The position numbers and the translations under genes are program-made. Positions 1 through 6,004 of a stretch of DNA of 9,196 nucleotides are shown here, in pieces (position 1 is the stretch's first letter; every line of letters begins with the position of its first letter). The stretch lies in the NCBI GenBank assembly GCA_030604325.1, contig JAUVWC010000027.1, positions 1-9,196 of the forward strand, in the 5' to 3' direction. Below the pieces are notes generated by a model. That model was given only the letters and a program-made list of their open reading frames with translations, ran no database searches and was not told the origin of the DNA. Source of the stretch: Candidatus Zixiibacteriota bacterium (GTDB lineage Bacteria; Blakebacterota; Blakebacteria; Blakebacterales; Blakebacteraceae).

Positions 1-304
1 CGAATACGTTTAATTGTGTGGTAAGTGTAATGGCTTGATTTAGGTCGAAGCTGTAACGTCCGGACCAGCGGAAAGTACGTCCGGGAACGCGCTCGAGTCC
101 CTCTATGTCGATGCCACGGCCGCGCAGCAGCTCAACGTGTTCCTGGGGAAAGTCCTCACCCACCACGGCTACCATGCGAACCGAGGATAGCAGCGAGGCA
201 GCCACCGAAAAGTATGTAGCCGATCCACCCAGTGCCTCCTCGACCTTTCCGAATGGCGTTTCCACCGTATCCAGGGCGACACTGCCTACGACGAGGAGGC
301 TCAT
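1..304 (-). CDS. PfkB-family (ribokinase-like) sugar kinase, N-terminal part only
   Basis: This is the first 101 codons of a carbohydrate kinase; the gene continues beyond the left edge. PfkB/ribokinase proteins transfer the ATP gamma-phosphate to a sugar or nucleoside hydroxyl in the cytoplasm. Visible features are the opening beta strand MSLLVVGSVALDTVETPFG (1-19), the glycine-rich substrate-side motif LGGSATYFSVAAS (25-37), the strand MVAVVGEDFP (44-53), and the segment GRTFRWSGRYSFDLN (75-89). The ATP-binding and catalytic GAGD region of the family would lie in the missing part. The ATG at 304 follows a GAGGA ribosome binding site about 8 nt upstream, and the gene starts 11 nt after the nucleotidyltransferase stop, so it is the last visible operon gene. 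The substrate cannot be told from this fragment. This subfamily has Tyr where many PfkB members have Asn after GG-x-x-x. Family call is firm; function beyond 'sugar or nucleoside kinase' is open. Confidence 0.88.
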   Translation of the reverse strand, partial: MSLLVVGSVALDTVETPFGKVEEALGGSATYFSVAASLLSSVRMVAVVGEDFPQEHVELLRGRGIDIEGLERVPGRTFRWSGRYSFDLNQAITLTTQLNVF

Positions 305-315
305 AGATCAATTCC

Positions 316-1299
316 TCAACCTTCGAAGTTGACCTCGGATGAATCGCCGACGTTCAGGGAGATGGAGCGACCATGCACAACGGCGTTGTCTCCCAACAGG
401 CTTCCGTCCAGGATCGCACCCTCGACACGCACCTTTCGTCCTAATATCGAGTTACGAACCACGCTACCCCGCACCTGGGCTCCCCTCCCCAGTGAGACAT
501 AGGGACCGATGACAGAATCCTGCAGCACAACCTCTTCACCAATGTGCACCGGCGGGATGACGATCGCCTCTCCCCCAGTGCGCACAGACCCACCATCCAC
601 CTTTTCCAGCAGGGCACGGTTGGTCGCCAGAACCGTTTCGGGCAATCCGCAGTCGTACCAGGCCTCAAGGGGGAAGATCCTGAACACCGCTGCCTTCTCC
701 AACATGAGGGAGAGTGCGTCGGTCAGCTGGTACTCACCCCAGGTACGGATGTCCTCAGTCACGAGCTGTTTGAGGCAATCGAGCAACAGATCAGTGTCGG
801 TTATGTGGTATAGGCCGGCGATAGCCAGGTAGCTCAGCGGCTGCTCCGGCTTCTCTATGAGCTTGATGACCTTCTCCCCCTCCACCACGACCACGCCGAA
901 CCGGGAAGGATCCTCCACCTCCATCACGCCCAGAGTGTTCCCCCCTTTTTCCAGAACGCTCTTTACATCCGCTTCGAATATCGTATCGCCCAGCACGATG
1001 AAGACCGGCTTGCCGGCGATCGCCTCCTCTGCCTGGAGCACTGCATGCCCGAGTCCCAGTGTCTCCTCCTGGACCACCCACTCCATCGGCAGCTTATAGG
1101 ACTCTTGGGCCCAGGCCTCGATCTCTTCGCCCATGTAGCTGGTAATGAAGCAGAACTCCTCCACCCCGGCCTCTACGAGGATATCCATGATGTGGCCGAG
1201 AATCGGCTTGCCGGCCACATCGATCAGAGCCTTGGGGACAGTGTAGGTAAGCGGCCGGAGCCGCGTACCGACTCCAGCAACCGGAATGAGGGCCTTCAC
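316..1299 (-). CDS. Sugar-phosphate nucleotidyltransferase (RmlA/GCD1 type) with left-handed beta-helix tail
   Basis: A 327-residue cytoplasmic enzyme expected to join a hexose-1-phosphate to an NTP, giving an NDP-sugar and pyrophosphate for cell-surface glycans. The Rossmann-like transferase domain occupies about 1-235. It has the nucleotide signature GVGTRLRPLT (9-18) with the downstream PK (22-23), QEETLGLGHAV (77-87), the metal-site GDT (104-106), SRFGVV (132-137), EKP (149-151) and WYDCG (214-218). Residues ~245-316 carry imperfect hexapeptide repeats (IGEEVV, IGPYVS, LGRGAQ, LGDNAV), as in long-form glucose-1-phosphate thymidylyltransferases and GlmU-like proteins. The start is GTG at 1299, overlapping the PGI/PMI stop as GTGA, with GGAGG at 1311-1307. 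The N-terminus MKALIPVAGVGTR fits the family exactly. Next to a PGI/PMI, glucose-1-P or mannose-1-P is the likely substrate, but the base and sugar (dTTP, UTP or GTP) cannot be read from sequence. No phosphohexomutase is in the window. Confidence 0.93.
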   Translation of the reverse strand: MKALIPVAGVGTRLRPLTYTVPKALIDVAGKPILGHIMDILVEAGVEEFCFITSYMGEEIEAWAQESYKLPMEWVVQEETLGLGHAVLQAEEAIAGKPVFIVLGDTIFEADVKSVLEKGGNTLGVMEVEDPSRFGVVVVEGEKVIKLIEKPEQPLSYLAIAGLYHITDTDLLLDCLKQLVTEDIRTWGEYQLTDALSLMLEKAAVFRIFPLEAWYDCGLPETVLATNRALLEKVDGGSVRTGGEAIVIPPVHIGEEVVLQDSVIGPYVSLGRGAQVRGSVVRNSILGRKVRVEGAILDGSLLGDNAVVHGRSISLNVGDSSEVNFEG

Positions 1300-2402
1300 T
1301 TGGCAGCCTCCGCGAGCTTTGATTTCAGGTAGTCGATTTTTTTCACCGGCGTAGGGTCCACCTTCCAGGCAGTGGCAAGATAGACACTGGTGTAGTCCCC
1401 CAGCGCGATCAGGCTCAACATACGTACCAGCAGTTCCTCACCGCGAGTGGAGAGACGGCGCACAGCGGCGCCGGCCTTCTCCAGCAGCTCGGCCGTGATG
1501 TCAATCCTGACACTCAACCGGTCCCCCTGCCCGGAATCCTCCATCAGGATAACCCGCGTGGCAGGGTAGATCTCACCCTGCATCTCCCAGCCTACGATTT
1601 CGTTGTGGTTCATCTCCGGCAGCGCATGACCCGAGGCCACCCGCTTCCCGTTTTCACCAATCTGTCCGCGCCAGCGCATCGCCACCGGTCCCAATGGGTA
1701 GTGGGGTGCATAGATCACCGGCCACGCGGTACCCAGCCAGAGCGCCAGCTCCTTAGCGGGATTCTCGATCACCTCGACCTGCCGCCCGTACTCCCCACGG
1801 AGCTCGTCCAACACGGCGGCAGCAGCCTCCATCTCCCGCAGGGTTGCATCTGCGCCCGGTGCCATCTCCCCCTCGGCGCCTACTCCGGAAAGGAGCTTAA
1901 ACAGAACAACCAGGCAGGAGGGAAGAGCTGCCCGCGGAGGGTAACCGGTTGGCAGGCGAAGCAGGGGCACGCCTGCTTCCTCAGCCTCCGTACCAAGCGT
2001 TCCCCCGGTCGTGATAGCTGCTCGTTCCAGCTGCCTCTCCCCCGCTTCGTGCCAGGCGCTCAGGGTCTCTTCGGTATTCCCCGAATAGGAACAGGCAATG
2101 AATAGTGTCTCCTTATCTGCCCAGGCCGGCAGGGCGTAGTCCCGGATCACGCTCAGCGAGACAGGCCACCTCCTGCTGAAATAGATGGCGGCGATATCAC
2201 CGGCGATCGCCGAGCCGCCCATGCCAGCCAGGATAACCCGCCGGACTGCTCGCCAGTGCGACGGAGGCGAAAACGAATCAACTGTGTCCGCCGCTTCCCG
2301 CCACTGCCGGGCGGACCCCTCGACCAATCCCAGCATATCAGAAGGATCTTGCTCGGCCAGCGCGTCTGTCGAATCAAGCAGGTGCCGAGGATCTTCACGC
2401 AT
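1296..2402 (-). CDS. Bifunctional phosphoglucose/phosphomannose isomerase (SIS domain)
   Basis: A 368-residue cytoplasmic aldose-ketose isomerase that interconverts fructose-6-P with glucose-6-P and mannose-6-P. It is the small PGI/PMI family known from archaea and some bacteria, not the classical Pgi. Two SIS folds are visible. The first has GMGGSAIAGD (60-69) and the phosphate-binding SYSGNTEET (105-113), followed by YPPRAAL with Arg157. The second carries GENGK with Glu250 and PEMNHNEIVGW with His266, the catalytic base and ring-opening positions of the family. PVKKIDYLKSKL (352-363) is the expected C-terminal motif. ATG 2402 was chosen because GAGGAG (2415-2410) sits 7 nt upstream. An in-frame ATG at 2417 contains that ribosome site, and the longer reading to 2465 adds non-family residues. 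The start overlaps the EI stop by 8 nt, so translation is probably coupled. The enzyme links PTS-imported hexose phosphates to glycolysis and to the NDP-sugar enzyme encoded next. Confidence 0.93.
   Translation of the reverse strand: MREDPRHLLDSTDALAEQDPSDMLGLVEGSARQWREAADTVDSFSPPSHWRAVRRVILAGMGGSAIAGDIAAIYFSRRWPVSLSVIRDYALPAWADKETLFIACSYSGNTEETLSAWHEAGERQLERAAITTGGTLGTEAEEAGVPLLRLPTGYPPRAALPSCLVVLFKLLSGVGAEGEMAPGADATLREMEAAAAVLDELRGEYGRQVEVIENPAKELALWLGTAWPVIYAPHYPLGPVAMRWRGQIGENGKRVASGHALPEMNHNEIVGWEMQGEIYPATRVILMEDSGQGDRLSVRIDITAELLEKAGAAVRRLSTRGEELLVRMLSLIALGDYTSVYLATAWKVDPTPVKKIDYLKSKLAEAAK
1307..1311 (-). promoter_or_regulatory. Ribosome binding site of the nucleotidyltransferase
   Basis: GGAGG lies 7 nt upstream of GTG 1299, inside the end of the PGI/PMI gene, and supports the GTG start. 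Confidence 0.75.
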
Positions 2403-4209
2403 TATTATTCTCCTCATCGATCGTCTGCAGCACGGGTGGGAACTCGGCAGCGCCCTCACCCACATCGGTCACCAGTTCACCCAACTTGCCCTCGGTATAG
2501 CGACGAGCCACAGCAGTCACGCCCTCCACCGTATCCTGGTTCAACGCTTCATCAGCGCAAGCCTTGGCCTCGGCATGGGTACACGAGCGGATCACTTTCT
2601 TGATTTCGGGCAGTAGCCCAGGACTCATGCTCAATTCATCCAGCCCCATGCCTATCAGGATCATGGTCGCCAGCGGATTGGCCGACATCTCACCGCACAT
2701 TCCCACCCACCGCCCGTGTCGGTGCCCCGCGTCGATGACCATTTTCACCTGTCTCAGAATGGCGGGGTGAAGTTCCTGGTATAGGTAGGCGACCCGTGCG
2801 TTGCCGCGGTCTACGGCGAGGGAATACTGTATCAGGTCGTTGGTACCTATGGAGAGGAAGTCCGCCTCGGTAGCCAGGATATCGGTCATGGCACATGCGG
2901 CGGGAATCTCCATCATGATGCCCACCGGCATTTCCTCATCGAACGGTAATCCATCCCGCCGCAGGCCCTCCCGGGCCTTGTTCAGCACCTCTTTGGCCTG
3001 CCTCAGTTCCTCCAGGCCGCTGATCATGGGAAAGATCAGTTTGACCGGCCCGTGCGCCGACGCCCTCAAGACGGCCCGCAGCTGCTGCAGGAATACTTCC
3101 TGATGGGCCAAGCTGACACGTATGGCCCGCCACCCAAGGAAGGGATTGCGCTCCATCGGGGTTGCCGGCACTACACCAACCTTATCTCCGCCCAGGTCGA
3201 AGGTGCGAATTATGACCGAGTCGGGCGCTACCTGTTCCACGATACCTGTGTAGTCGGCGTACTGCTCCTCCTCACCGGGCAGATCTTCACGGCCCAGGTA
3301 GAGGTACTCGGTTCTCAATAGGCCGATACCGCGCGCCCCGTGGCTCAGGGCCGATTCCACTTCCTCGGGTAGCTCGATGTTCGCTGAAAGCTCTACCTCC
3401 CGACCATCCAACGTTACGGCCGGAAGATTCTTCAGTTTCAGCAGTTCACGTTCCAGCTCGGCGAAGATAGCTTTCTGGGCTTCGAAAAACTTTATGAGGT
3501 GCTCGTCAGGATTGACAGCAACCTGCCCCGAGGTGCCGTCGACAGCAATCAGCGAACCGGACCGAATCCGCTCGGTGATCCGGGACACCCCAGCTACGGC
3601 GGGGACACCAAGGCTGCGGGCCATGATCGCCGAGTGGCTCGTGCGCCCGCCCGCCTCGGTCACGAAGGCCAGCACCTTCCCCGGCTCGAGATGGGCCGTC
3701 TCCGAGGGGGTCAGCTCTTCTGCTACAACCACCACCGGTCGACGCAGCTCCCGCAGCAGCCCCCGCCCTCCGGGGGCCAGCTGCATCAGGACACGGCGCC
3801 GCACGTCATCGATATCCAATGCACGCTGGGCCAGATATTCGTCGGCGGCTTCCGAGAGTGTATCCATCATCTTTCTCATTATTTCATTAAAAACCGCATC
3901 GGCGTTCCGCTGGGTTTCGCGGATCCCCTTTATGGTATCCTCCACCACCATGACGTCCTGGAGGATCATCAGATGTACGCCGAAGATTCGGGCGCCCTCC
4001 TCTCCCATCGAGTGGATGATTTTCTCCTGGAGGTCGGTTACCTCACCGTGCGCCCTTTCCAGAGCGTTTTCGAAACGCCGCACCTCGGCCTCGACCTCGT
4101 CCGGTTCGAGACTGCGCTCCTCGACGAGTATTTCGCCCCTGTGCAACAGATAAGCTTCCCCCACGGCGAACCCGGGGGAAGCGGCTATACCGCTTAACAT
4201 ACGCTCCAT
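2395..4209 (-). CDS. ptsI: PTS enzyme I (phosphoenolpyruvate-protein phosphotransferase)
   Basis: The soluble first enzyme of the phosphotransferase system: it autophosphorylates from PEP and passes the phosphate to HPr. It has 604 residues. Domains in order are the HPr-binding and phosphohistidine part (~1-230), opening with LSGIAASPGFAVGEAY, and the PEP-binding TIM barrel (~260-575). The phosphorylated histidine is His192 in GGRTSHSAIMARSLG (187-201). PEP-site residues include Arg299 (LLRTEYLYLG), Arg335 (IIRTFDLGGDK), the signature FLSIGTNDLIQYSLAVDR (451-468), and catalytic Cys505 in GMCGEMSAN. Against E. coli EI (575 residues), almost all extra length is a C-terminal tail of about 26 acidic, low-complexity residues ending in EENNNA. 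The start is ATG 4209, with GGAGT (4222-4218) 8 nt upstream; a second ATG three codons in is a less likely alternative. It follows hpr by a 47-nt spacer and overlaps the PGI/PMI start by 8 nt. All key catalytic residues are present. Confidence 0.97.
   Translation of the reverse strand: MERMLSGIAASPGFAVGEAYLLHRGEILVEERSLEPDEVEAEVRRFENALERAHGEVTDLQEKIIHSMGEEGARIFGVHLMILQDVMVVEDTIKGIRETQRNADAVFNEIMRKMMDTLSEAADEYLAQRALDIDDVRRRVLMQLAPGGRGLLRELRRPVVVVAEELTPSETAHLEPGKVLAFVTEAGGRTSHSAIMARSLGVPAVAGVSRITERIRSGSLIAVDGTSGQVAVNPDEHLIKFFEAQKAIFAELERELLKLKNLPAVTLDGREVELSANIELPEEVESALSHGARGIGLLRTEYLYLGREDLPGEEEQYADYTGIVEQVAPDSVIIRTFDLGGDKVGVVPATPMERNPFLGWRAIRVSLAHQEVFLQQLRAVLRASAHGPVKLIFPMISGLEELRQAKEVLNKAREGLRRDGLPFDEEMPVGIMMEIPAACAMTDILATEADFLSIGTNDLIQYSLAVDRGNARVAYLYQELHPAILRQVKMVIDAGHRHGRWVGMCGEMSANPLATMILIGMGLDELSMSPGLLPEIKKVIRSCTHAEAKACADEALNQDTVEGVTAVARRYTEGKLGELVTDVGEGAAEFPPVLQTIDEENNNA
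2410..2415 (-). promoter_or_regulatory. Ribosome binding site deciding the PGI/PMI start
   Basis: GAGGAG lies 7 nt upstream of ATG 2402, inside the last codons of EI. It rules in the 368-residue protein over the longer in-frame reading that begins at 2465. Confidence 0.8.
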
Positions 4210-4217
4210 GAAGATTC

Positions 4218-4222
4218 ACTCC
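4218..4222 (-). promoter_or_regulatory. Ribosome binding site of enzyme I
   Basis: GGAGT lies 8 nt upstream of ATG 4209 in the HPr-EI spacer and favours that ATG over the one three codons later. Confidence 0.65.
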
Positions 4223-4225
4223 GGA

Positions 4226-4247
4226 TGAGGGTTCGCCTAGTACACCG
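4226..4247 (+). repeat. EI-leader segment resembling the HPr start region
   Basis: TGAGGGTTCGCCT followed by AGTACACCG (4226-4247) resembles TGATGGTTCGCCT followed by GATCACCG at 4505-4525, which covers the HPr start codon region. GGTTCGCCT and CACCG are identical, with one substitution in the first part and a one-base indel between them. This may be a decayed duplication of the HPr 5' end or chance; short 9-mers do recur in 9 kb. Confidence 0.35.
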
Positions 4248-4256
4248 CTCCGCAAT
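4239..4256 (+). repeat. Near-copy of the ftsK-leader palindrome arm, in the HPr-EI spacer
   Basis: AGTACACCGCTCCGCAAT lies directly against the HPr stop codon and upstream of the EI ribosome site. It matches AGTACACCGTTCCGTAAT at 9146-9163 in 16 of 18 positions, and AGTGCACCGCTCCGTAAT on the minus strand at 9179-9162 in 16 of 18. The joint consensus is AGTRCACCGYTCCGYAAT and all differences are transitions. Here it is a single half-site flanked by CTAG on both sides, not a palindrome. Role unknown. Confidence 0.55.
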
Positions 4257-4523
4257 CTAGTCGGCTTCGAAGTCAGAACTTATGAGCGCGGCAAGAGCAT
4301 CCAGGCAGTCTTCAGCATCTTCGCCATCGGCTTCAATTGTAATTCGCGAGCCCTGTTCCGCCGCAAGCATCATAATCCCCATAATGCTCTTGCCGCTAAC
4401 TCGAATATCCTCCCGTTCCACGTATACGTCACACATGTATCTGGCGGCGGTCTGCACGAAAAGTGCCGCCGGACGTGCGTGAAGCCCTAGTGTATTGTCT
4501 ATGGTGATGGTTCGCCTGATCAC
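4257..4523 (-). CDS. ptsH: PTS phosphocarrier protein HPr
   Basis: The small phosphocarrier that takes phosphate from EI and gives it to sugar-specific IIA domains. At 88 residues it has normal family length. The active-site histidine is His15 in LGLHARPAALFV (12-23). The regulatory serine is Ser46 in SGKSIMGIMML (43-53), in the context recognised by HPr kinase/phosphorylase in Firmicutes and many diderms, so Ser-based control is plausible although no hprK is in this window. The start is GTG at 4523: the peptide MIRRTITIDNTLGLHARPA fits the family N-terminus, and GAGGA (4538-4534) lies 10 nt upstream. The stop is TAG at 4259-4257. It is the only gene here flanked by real spacers on both sides (42 nt after IID, 47 nt before EI), and both spacers contain duplicated sequence. 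EI immediately downstream confirms the pairing. An NPr-type paralogue used only in regulation is the main alternative. Confidence 0.96.
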   Translation of the reverse strand: MIRRTITIDNTLGLHARPAALFVQTAARYMCDVYVEREDIRVSGKSIMGIMMLAAEQGSRITIEADGEDAEDCLDALAALISSDFEAD

Positions 4524-4533
4524 CGTACTCTCT

Positions 4534-4538
4534 TCCTC
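4534..4538 (-). promoter_or_regulatory. Ribosome binding site of HPr
   Basis: GAGGA lies 10 nt upstream of GTG 4523. It straddles the end of the duplicated segment at 4536-4550; the parental copy reads GAGCGA, so loss of one C after duplication would have created the site. Confidence 0.6.
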
Positions 4539-4579
4539 AGATCAGCAGGCCGTTACGACCTTCGCTCAGGTCAGCAGGC
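4536..4579 (-). repeat. Tandem duplication spanning the IID end and the IID-HPr spacer
   Basis: On the minus strand GCCTGCTGACCTGAG (4579-4565), which encodes the last IID residues and its stop, recurs as GCCTGCTGATCTGAG (4550-4536), 14 of 15 identical and 29 bp downstream. The following bases also resemble each other (GAAG-x3-GTA in both), so the whole spacer looks like a decayed tandem copy. The second copy supplies the GAG of the GAGGA ribosome site used by HPr. Confidence 0.7.
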
Positions 4580-5321
4580 AATAGACACCGACCAGCATGA
4601 TCAGAATGAGTAGTGACAACGTCCGCTGTCGGTGCCGACGGAGCAGCCACCAACCCGCGGCGGCGGCCGCTGCCATCAGAATCGTTCCCTCGAGCAGACC
4701 GGGCGTCAAAGGATGCATAATCGTCAGAGGTGCCAGCATCCCCAGCGCCACCGCTCCCAGCCGCTTCACCCACAGGATTGCCCGCGCTCCCGGTTCCCCA
4801 CCTATGGCCGGCAGCACACCCGGTCCTAATTCGTACCCCATCCGCATCCCCTCGGCTCGGACCAGCACGTGAGGTACGTTATAGAGAAGGAGCAGCGTCA
4901 GAGCTCCGTACAGCGGCGAAATCAGGTATGCCATCAGGCCGACCACGGCGGTGAAGGGTCGCAGGCCTGCCCAGAAAAACCTATCTCCCAAGCTGCCCAG
5001 AACGCTGCCGCAGACCTGCTTGAAGCGGGCCAGTTCGGCCTCCCCCATCGCTCCGGGAGATGAAGCCGCCCTGTCTTCCTCGGCTTTAATCAGGGCGCCC
5101 ACGGCGAAAGTCGCCAGGTAGGGGTGGGCACAAAAGAACTCGAGATGACGCCGGAACGCCTCGTTTCGTTCCTGAGGATCGTCGTAGATATCGTTCAGGG
5201 CGGGCAGCAGTGCAGCGGCTAATCCCAGGTTTTGAAAACCGTCATAACTGTAACCGGCCTGGAAGGCGAAACTCGCCATGAAAGCTGCAAATCTGCTCGA
5301 CCGACGGGCACGCCCCGCCAT
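4566..5321 (-). CDS. PTS mannose/fructose/sorbose-family membrane subunit IID
   Basis: An inner-membrane component that, with IIC, forms the sugar channel of mannose-family PTS permeases. It has 251 residues, somewhat shorter than E. coli ManZ (286). Diagnostic stretches are QAGYSYDGFQNLGLAAALLPAL around residues 21-42, the conserved RRHLEFFCAHPYLATFAVG (57-75) followed by a charged helix (KAEEDRA), and the signature LGSLGDRFFWAGLRPF (108-123). Hydrophobic helices occur at ~122-148, 186-203, 209-226 and at the very C-terminus (234-251, ending CLLT). The N-terminus is basic (MAGRARRSSR). ATG 5321 shares one base with the IIC TGA stop (TGATG) and lacks a strong ribosome site, so translation is probably coupled to IIC. 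The last codons and stop are duplicated in the spacer downstream. The transported sugar cannot be read from the sequence. No IIA or IIB accompanies it here, so a regulatory or vestigial role cannot be excluded. Confidence 0.93.
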   Translation of the reverse strand: MAGRARRSSRFAAFMASFAFQAGYSYDGFQNLGLAAALLPALNDIYDDPQERNEAFRRHLEFFCAHPYLATFAVGALIKAEEDRAASSPGAMGEAELARFKQVCGSVLGSLGDRFFWAGLRPFTAVVGLMAYLISPLYGALTLLLLYNVPHVLVRAEGMRMGYELGPGVLPAIGGEPGARAILWVKRLGAVALGMLAPLTIMHPLTPGLLEGTILMAAAAAAGWWLLRRHRQRTLSLLILIMLVGVYCLLT

Positions 5322-6004
5322 CAGAGGACCACCACCGTAATTATGCCAACCATCACCCCTCCGGCCAGCCAGGGAAGGAACTCCTTACCGCTGAACAACT
5401 TGAGGGTAACTCCCAGGCCCGCACCGAGCATCCCCGCCAGCAGCGCGTAGGGGGGAATTTGCCCCTCGAGCCCAAGCGCCTTCAGACCCCACAGCAGCAG
5501 CAGTGCAACAGCCGCGGTCAATGCAGCCTCCACCACCCCCCTGATTGCGGAGTGACCGATACCGACGAGAATATACCATCGCACCCTGCCGGGTCGGTTC
5601 CGTTCTACCGAGGCGATGACGCGGGGCAAGAACCTGCTCTGGATTTCCCGCTGGACGCGAATAATGTGACCACCCACCCATGCCAGCGGCACGGCCGTCA
5701 GTAGGACAGCGAGCCCGGCCAACCCCAGATCAGCATGGCCGGACTGCAATACCATGAGCGCCCCGCCGGCGGCGCCGGCGGCCGCCGGTCCGTAATCAGA
5801 GTAAGTAGCCGCACCCACCGGCAGCTCGGACAGCCACAGCATCTGGAGGAGTGCACCAAGGTAAGCGCCCTCGAGCGGAGATCCCAGCCCGGCACCCAGG
5901 AGAGTGCATATCACCAGTGGCTGGTGGAACATACCCTGGAAGAACGCTGCCGTATCGACCGCCGCCACGGCTCCGGCGGCAGCGACGACAATCCACGCGC
6001 TCAC
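5321..6004 (-). CDS. PTS mannose/fructose/sorbose-family membrane subunit IIC
   Basis: An integral membrane subunit that forms the translocation unit together with IID. It has 227 residues, against 266 for E. coli ManY, so it is a compact member. It is mostly hydrophobic. Likely membrane segments lie at about 3-21, 29-58, 74-87, 92-111, 143-174, 184-203 and 208-227, with a positively charged loop at 116-142 (RVQREIQSRF...ERNRPGRVR). The family motif is GAYLGALLQMLWLSELPVGA (46-65) followed by ATYSDYGPAAAG, which matches the conserved LQ-x-x-W...PVGAA...D segment of the sorbose-type IIC family. The start is GTG at 6004, overlapping the lolA stop as GTGA, with GGAGG (6015-6011) 6 nt upstream. 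Its stop overlaps the IID start by one base. The IIC-IID order is the normal one for manY-manZ-like pairs. Substrate is unknown. The missing IIA/IIB partners are the main oddity. Confidence 0.92.
   Translation of the reverse strand: MSAWIVVAAAGAVAAVDTAAFFQGMFHQPLVICTLLGAGLGSPLEGAYLGALLQMLWLSELPVGAATYSDYGPAAAGAAGGALMVLQSGHADLGLAGLAVLLTAVPLAWVGGHIIRVQREIQSRFLPRVIASVERNRPGRVRWYILVGIGHSAIRGVVEAALTAAVALLLLWGLKALGLEGQIPPYALLAGMLGAGLGVTLKLFSGKEFLPWLAGGVMVGIITVVVL

Noticed and set aside
2403..2465. Longer PGI/PMI start at 2465
   Set aside because: The 21 extra residues (with HPCCRRS) do not fit the family and lie within EI coding sequence; the good ribosome site serves ATG 2402.
3377..4197. Two long plus-strand open frames (258 and 232 codons) opposite enzyme I
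   Set aside because: They overlap each other and lie wholly antisense to conserved EI; low-complexity Ser/Arg-rich or His-rich composition is typical of shadow frames.
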